Below are positions 6,003-10,159 of a stretch of 10,159 nt of DNA, piece by piece (within the stretch, counting starts at the first letter, position 1; each line of letters opens with the position of its first letter). The stretch is from Modestobacter sp. (lineage in GTDB: Bacteria > Actinomycetota > Actinomycetes > Mycobacteriales > Geodermatophilaceae), in NCBI GenBank assembly GCA_025963425.1, contig JAOPUQ010000338.1, forward strand, positions 1 to 10,159, in the 5' to 3' direction. The translations under genes were made by a program, and so were the position numbers. The notes under the pieces are model-generated. The model did no database searches and was not told the DNA's origin. It worked only from the letters and a program-made list of their open reading frames with translations.

Positions 6003-8864
6003 TCAGCCGGCCGGGACCGTCTCGGGGGCGGCCTCCGCCGCCGTCGCCTTCGTCGCGGTCGCCTTCTTCGCGGTCGTCTTCTTGGCGGCCGCCTTCTTCG
6101 CCGGGGCCTTCTTGGCCGCGGTCTTCTTGGCGGCCTTCTTCTTCACCGGCGCCCGCTCACGGCGGTCGGCCAGCAGCTCGGCCGCCCGCTCCAGGGTGAT
6201 CGACTCCACGTCGTCGCCCTTGCGGAGGCTGGCGTTGTGCTCGCCGTCGGTGACGTAGGGCCCGAAGCGGCCCTCCCGCACGGTGACCTGGCCCTGGCTC
6301 ACCGGGTCGGCGCCCAGCTCCTTCAGCGGCGCAGCCGCGGCCGCACGGCCACGCTGCTTGGGCTGGGCGAAGATCGCCAGCGCCTCGTCCAGGGTGATCG
6401 TGAACAGCGCCTCCTCGCTCGGCAGGGAGCGGGAGTCGGTGCCCTTCTTCACGTAGGGGCCGTAGCGGCCGTTGAGCGCCTGGATCTCCTCGCCCTCGGG
6501 CGTGGCACCCACGGTGCGCGGCAGGGTCAGCAGCTGCAGCGCCTGCTCCAGGGTGACCGTCTCCGGCGACATGGTCTTGAACAGGCTCGCCGTACGGGCC
6601 GGCTCCTTGCTGCCCTCGGGGACGACGGTGGTGACATAGGGCCCGTACCGGCCGGCCTTGACCGCCACCGGGTGTCCGGTCTCCGGGTCGGTGCCCAGCT
6701 CACGGTCGCTGGAGGGTGCGTCCAGCAGCTCGGTGACCCGCTCGCTGGTGAGCTCGTCGGGGGCGATCTCGTCCGGGATGCTCACCCGCGCGCCGTCCTC
6801 GCCGCCGGCCTGCAGGTAGGGCCCGTACCGGCCGACCCGCACCACCACCGGGTCGCCGTTGGGCGCGGTGGCCCGCAGCGGGATCGAGTTGACGCCGCGG
6901 GCGTCGATCTCCTCCAGCCGCTGCCCGACGACGGACTTCAGCCCGCCCGAGGCGGCGATGCCGCCGGCGTGGCCGCCCTCGCCGCCGAAGTAGAAATCGG
7001 TCAACCAGTCGACCCGGCGCAGGGTGCCACCGGCGATCTCGTCGAGCTCGTTCTCCAGCTGGGCGGTGAAGTCGTAGTCGACCAGGGCCGCGAAGTGCTG
7101 CTCGAGCAGGTTGACGACGGCGAACGCGACGAAGGTCGGCACCAGCGCCGAACCCTTCTTCCACACGTACCCGCGGTCCTGGATGGTCTGCATGATCGAG
7201 GCGTAGGTGGAGGGCCGGCCGATCTCCAGCTCCTGCAGCCGAGCGGTCAGGCTGGGCTCGGTGTAGCGCGCCGGTGGGCTGGTCGTGTGACCCCGGGGGT
7301 CCAGCTCGCGGGTGTCCAACCGCTGGCCCTGCTCCACCCGCGGCAGCCGGCGCTCGCTGTCGTCGGCTTCGGCGTCGTCGTTGCTGTGGCCCTCGTCCCT
7401 GCCCTCGACGTAGGCCCGCAGGAAGCCGGGGAAGGTGATGGTGCGCCCCGAGGCGGTGAACTCCACGGTCTCGCCGGTGCTGGAGCTGCCGGCCATCCGG
7501 ATGCTCAGGGTCTTGCCCACGGCGTTGGCCATCTGCGAGGCGATGGTGCGCTGCCAGATCAGCTCGTAGAGGCGGAACTCGTCCCGGCCGAGCTGGCCGG
7601 CCAGCTGGCCGGGGGTCCGGAAGGAGTCACCGGCGGGACGGATGGCCTCGTGCGCCTCCTGGGCGCCCTTGGCCTTGGTCGCGTAGCGGCGCGGCTCCGC
7701 GGGGACGTAGGCGTCGCCGTAGAGCTCGGCGGCCTGCCGGCGGGCGGCGGTGATCGCCTCGGTGGAGAGGTTGGTCGAGTCGGTCCGCATGTAGGTGATG
7801 TGACCGTTCTCGTACAGCCGCTGCGCCACCCGCATGACCTGGGCCGAGGACCAGCCCAGCTTGCGGCCGGCCTCCATCTGCAGGGTCGAGGTGATGAACG
7901 GGGCGTAGGGCTTGCGGGTGTAGTCCTTCTCCTCCACCCGGCTGACGCTGACCGGGCGACCCTCCAGGCGGGCGGCCAGCCCACGGGCACCGGCCTCGTC
8001 GAGGTGCACGACGTTGCTGGTGACGGTGCCGGTGTCGGCGTCGAAGTCACGACCGGTGGCGACCCGGCTGTCATCGACGGTCACCAGCCGGGCCCGCAGG
8101 GTCCTCGGCTCCCCCTCATCGGCGTCAGCGCGCCGGTCGGCCACCTCGAAGAGGCCGTCGAGGCTCCAGTAGTCCGCGGCGGTGAACCGCATCCGCGCCC
8201 GTTCCCGCTCGACGACGATGCGGGTGGCCACCGACTGCACGCGGCCGGCCGAGAGCTTGGGCAGCACCTTCTTCCACAGCACGGGTGAGACCTCGTAGCC
8301 GTAGAGCCGGTCCAGGATCCGGCGGGTCTCCTGGGCGTCGACCAGTGCCGTGTCCAGCTCCCGGGGGTTGGCCACCGCCCGGGCGATCGCCTCCCGGGTG
8401 ATCTCGTGGAACACCATCCGGCGGACCGGCACGGTCGGCTTGAGGGTGTCGATCAGGTGCCAGGCGATGGCCTCGCCCTCGCGGTCCTCGTCGGTGGCGA
8501 GGTAGATCTCGCTGGCCTCCTTGACCAGCTGCTTGAGCCGGGTGACCTGCTGGCGGCGGTCGGGGCTGACCACGTAGAGCGGGGAGAACCCGTGGTCGAC
8601 GTCGACGCCCAGCCGGGCCCACGACTCCCCCTTGTGCGCGGCCGGCACGTCCGCGGCGTTGCGCGGCAGGTCGCGAATGTGCCCCACGCTGGCCTCGACG
8701 ACGTAGTCACTGCCCAGGTAGCCCGCGATCTTGGTCGCCTTCGTCGGCGACTCCACGATGACCAGCGGCTTGCCACCGCCCGCGGCGGCACGCCGGCGGG
8801 GCGTGCGGGTACCGGCGGTCGAGTCGGTGGCGGCGGCGGACTTCGCGGTCTTGGTGGGCGGCAC
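6003..8864 (-). CDS. topA: DNA topoisomerase I (type IA)
   Basis: This 953-residue enzyme relaxes negatively supercoiled DNA by single-strand passage and is normally essential in actinobacteria. The Toprim domain starts at LVIVESPTK (34-42) and holds the acidic triad in DEDREGE (125-131). The catalytic tyrosine is Y358 in HITYMRTDS (355-363). The C-terminal region has four GR[YF]GPY repeats (678, 738, 799 and 865), the non-zinc-finger type typical of actinobacteria. It ends in a Lys/Ala tail (908-940) like those reported to affect processivity in actinobacterial TopA. The start is the GTG at 8864 with AGGAG 4 bases upstream; an in-frame GTG at 8999 would add 45 Pro/Arg-rich residues without family resemblance. 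A methyltransferase follows after 11 bases, and a DUF1023 hydrolase precedes it by 198 bases. Identity is certain. Confidence 0.97.
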   Translation of the reverse strand: MPPTKTAKSAAATDSTAGTRTPRRRAAAGGGKPLVIVESPTKATKIAGYLGSDYVVEASVGHIRDLPRNAADVPAAHKGESWARLGVDVDHGFSPLYVVSPDRRQQVTRLKQLVKEASEIYLATDEDREGEAIAWHLIDTLKPTVPVRRMVFHEITREAIARAVANPRELDTALVDAQETRRILDRLYGYEVSPVLWKKVLPKLSAGRVQSVATRIVVERERARMRFTAADYWSLDGLFEVADRRADADEGEPRTLRARLVTVDDSRVATGRDFDADTGTVTSNVVHLDEAGARGLAARLEGRPVSVSRVEEKDYTRKPYAPFITSTLQMEAGRKLGWSSAQVMRVAQRLYENGHITYMRTDSTNLSTEAITAARRQAAELYGDAYVPAEPRRYATKAKGAQEAHEAIRPAGDSFRTPGQLAGQLGRDEFRLYELIWQRTIASQMANAVGKTLSIRMAGSSSTGETVEFTASGRTITFPGFLRAYVEGRDEGHSNDDAEADDSERRLPRVEQGQRLDTRELDPRGHTTSPPARYTEPSLTARLQELEIGRPSTYASIMQTIQDRGYVWKKGSALVPTFVAFAVVNLLEQHFAALVDYDFTAQLENELDEIAGGTLRRVDWLTDFYFGGEGGHAGGIAASGGLKSVVGQRLEEIDARGVNSIPLRATAPNGDPVVVRVGRYGPYLQAGGEDGARVSIPDEIAPDELTSERVTELLDAPSSDRELGTDPETGHPVAVKAGRYGPYVTTVVPEGSKEPARTASLFKTMSPETVTLEQALQLLTLPRTVGATPEGEEIQALNGRYGPYVKKGTDSRSLPSEEALFTITLDEALAIFAQPKQRGRAAAAAPLKELGADPVSQGQVTVREGRFGPYVTDGEHNASLRKGDDVESITLERAAELLADRRERAPVKKKAAKKTAAKKAPAKKAAAKKTTAKKATATKATAAEAAPETVPAG
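6045..6134 (-). repeat. Lys-rich pentapeptide repeats in the topA tail
   Basis: Six degenerate 15-base units encode the pentads AAKKT, AAKKA, PAKKA, AAKKT, TAKKA and TATKA (residues 911-940). The pattern resembles tails of actinobacterial HU and histone H1-like proteins and probably binds DNA without sequence preference. Repeats of this kind can change copy number by slippage. Confidence 0.85.
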
Positions 8865-8868
8865 GGTG

Positions 8869-8873
8869 CTCCT
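8869..8873 (-). promoter_or_regulatory. Ribosome binding site fixing the topA start
   Basis: AGGAG on the minus strand, 4 bases before the GTG at 8862-8864. The spacing is slightly short, but it is the best Shine-Dalgarno match near any candidate topA start and rules in favour of the 953-residue form. Confidence 0.7.
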
Positions 8874-8949
8874 GTCGGGGGTGCTGATTGCAGGCGCCGG
8901 GACGGACCCGGACGCACGCGGCTGCACTGGACGTGCACCCGCTCGGCGA

Positions 8950-8966
8950 GGCCACGTTAGGCCACG
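8950..8966. repeat. Direct repeat GGCCACG with 10-base period
   Basis: GGCCACG occurs at 8950-8956 and again at 8960-8966, one helical turn apart. The TTA between the copies is part of the candidate topA -10 element. Such spacing suits a protein contacting the same face of the DNA twice. Two 7-base copies alone are modest evidence. Confidence 0.55.
8954..8959 (-). promoter_or_regulatory. Candidate -10 element for topA
   Basis: TAACGT on the minus strand fits TANNNT and would place the transcript start near 8947, giving a leader of about 83 bases before the topA GTG. No -35 match is present at 17 bases, so the promoter would depend on the -10 element or on an activator. Confidence 0.45.
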
Positions 8967-9062
8967 CCTTCCCGGGGGGGCCGGACGGCGAGGCGCCACG
9001 GGCGCGCCGCAACCGGCACAACGACTGGCGCGGACTCCTGTTCCCGCACGCTCCGGAGCCGG

Positions 9063-10159
9063 TCAACCGGGGTCCCGGGGGGCGGTCACGACCTCGCCGA
9101 TCGCCGCCAGCGTGGGCCGGTCGGCGTCGTAGTACTGAGTGTGCCCCTGGGTCGCGTCGGTGGGCAGCTCGACGTCGCCGAACCAGGGATCGGTGGGGCC
9201 GGACCCGAAGCCTGCGGTCACCGCGACCGGGTCGGCCGGAGACCAGGCGCCGTAGACCTCCGGGGACTCCAGGGCACGCGCGGTCCACGCCTCGGCCCCT
9301 GGGCTCCCCAGCAGGACGACCGCGTCGGCTGCCAGCCGGCCGGGCTGCCGGGCCGCGCGACCGGTGACGAGCGTGCCGTAGCTGTGCGCCACCACCGTGA
9401 TGCGCGGCCCCGGGGGCGACCCGGGGGCGGAGCGGGCGGCGGCGAGCCCGTCCAGGACCCGGTCCAGGGCTGGTGCGGCGCGGTCGGCGGCCCAGCGGAA
9501 CGGTGCGCTGACCAGCCCCGGTGTCCGGTAACCGAGCCAGACCACCGTCGCCACCGTCAGCCCGGGCGCGGCCGCCGCGGCCGCGGCCGCCACGTCGGCG
9601 GCGTCGTCGGCCAGGTTGCCGAGGTCGTCGGCCGGGGTGGTGCGGATCCCGGGGACCAGCACCGCGATCGCCCCGGCGGTGTCGACGTCGCCGAGGGACA
9701 GCGACACCAGGTCGCCCGCCGGGTCGAACTGCAGCAGCTGCACCGGCCGCCCGCCGTCCTGGTGCCGCCTGAGCTCCGCGGCGACCGCTGCGGCCATGGC
9801 GTGCTCCGGGCCGCCGGGGGGCAGGTCGCGGAGCCCTCGGTCGAGCAGCCGCCGGTTGGCCAGGTCCCGCGCCCAGCCAGGCAGCCCGTCGAGCCCGCCG
9901 ACCGCGGCGGGGTGGGTCGCGACCACGGCCCGCTGCTGGGCGGCCGAGAGCCGAGCCCACCAGGCGGCCTCCGCCCCGGGCCGGCGGTCGTCGGGCAGCG
10001 GTGGCGGGACGACGGGGCCCACGGGGGCGAGCCGTGCGGTGAGGTCGTCGAAGCCGACCGCTCCGGGCACGGGGATGCCGCGGAGGCGGCCGACCGACTC
10101 CCCGGCGGTGCGGACCCCGGCGAGCACCCGGGCGGCCGCCGCGAGCGCCTCGTCGGCCA
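9063..10159 (-). CDS. DUF1023-type alpha/beta hydrolase, 5' end missing
   Basis: The visible 364 residues run off the right edge: the frame stays open from 10157 through ADEALAAAAR, so the GTG at 10127 need not be the start. Residues here are numbered from that GTG. The DUF1023 (Abhydrolase_8) hallmark GGLDGLPGWARDLANRRLL lies near 77-95. The nucleophile elbow is AHSYG (247-251, Ser249), with Ala in place of the first Gly of the common GxSxG. Asp299 in SPADPVAV and His329 in GHTQYYD complete a plausible triad. Members are probably esterases or lipases, but I know of no confirmed substrate. No signal peptide can be judged because the N terminus is missing; long Ala/Pro-rich linkers are seen. 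It is co-directional with topA, 198 bases upstream of it. Family confidence is high, function low. Confidence 0.85.
   Translation of the reverse strand, partial: ADEALAAAARVLAGVRTAGESVGRLRGIPVPGAVGFDDLTARLAPVGPVVPPPLPDDRRPGAEAAWWARLSAAQQRAVVATHPAAVGGLDGLPGWARDLANRRLLDRGLRDLPPGGPEHAMAAAVAAELRRHQDGGRPVQLLQFDPAGDLVSLSLGDVDTAGAIAVLVPGIRTTPADDLGNLADDAADVAAAAAAAAPGLTVATVVWLGYRTPGLVSAPFRWAADRAAPALDRVLDGLAAARSAPGSPPGPRITVVAHSYGTLVTGRAARQPGRLAADAVVLLGSPGAEAWTARALESPEVYGAWSPADPVAVTAGFGSGPTDPWFGDVELPTDATQGHTQYYDADRPTLAAIGEVVTAPRDPG

Larger units (their letters stand above)
8865..9062. other. Spacer between the hydrolase gene and topA
   Basis: These 198 bases hold the topA ribosome binding site, a candidate -10 element with an overlapping direct repeat, and weak GC-rich pairings just after the hydrolase stop, such as GGCGC (8992-8996) with GCGCC (9004-9008). 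No convincing terminator or small gene is visible. Confidence 0.6.

Noticed and set aside
6237..8288. Plus-strand open frame of 683 codons opposite topA
   Set aside because: Same high-GC antisense effect. The translated product has no recognisable motif and topA is unambiguous.
8865..8999. 45-residue N-terminal extension of topA
   Set aside because: The extension is Pro/Arg-rich, unlike topoisomerase N termini, and would overlap the candidate promoter. AGGAG directly precedes the GTG at 8864.
9050..9059. Self-complementary GCTCCGGAGC after the hydrolase stop
   Set aside because: It can only form a 3-bp stem with a 4-base loop, too weak to be called a terminator.

Overview
This is a gene-dense, very high-GC stretch whose third codon positions are almost always G or C, with GTG as the usual start codon. 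That, the gene content and the gene order point to an Actinomycetota chromosome. A desert or soil actinobacterium near Geodermatophilales/Frankiales is a reasonable guess, but the sequence alone does not fix the genus. Nearly everything here is core chromosome: there is no transposase, integrase, CRISPR array, phage gene or compositional island.

Layout from left to right: ppa (family I inorganic pyrophosphatase, plus strand, starting at the window edge); a convergent spacer of 285 bases holding a strong terminator-like hairpin and a minus-strand tRNA-Thr(CGU); holB (clamp loader delta-prime) and a fused MFS transporter-thymidylate kinase gene, both minus strand and overlapping by 4 bases; a divergent spacer; tam (trans-aconitate 2-methyltransferase, plus strand); a second class I methyltransferase (minus strand, convergent with tam), lying 11 bases downstream of topA (DNA topoisomerase I, minus strand); and a DUF1023-type alpha/beta hydrolase (minus strand) that runs off the right edge.

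Functionally the core is DNA replication and nucleotide supply. Thymidylate kinase makes dTDP, delta-prime helps load the sliding clamp, topoisomerase I relaxes negative supercoils, and pyrophosphatase removes the PPi released by polymerases. The two methyltransferases and the hydrolase are accessory metabolism.

The most unusual object is the MFS-thymidylate kinase fusion, which should place an essential cytosolic-type nucleotide kinase on the inner face of the membrane. The architecture is known from actinobacterial genomes, but I know of no established function for the transporter half. Other points worth a second look are the real start of that fusion and its 23 to 254 base divergent promoter region, a likely leaderless tam transcript, a delta-prime zinc site with one Cys replaced, a 10-base-period direct repeat on the topA -10 element, and a hairpin built from the two convergent stop codons between tam and the second methyltransferase. 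I found no convincing undescribed multi-gene system.
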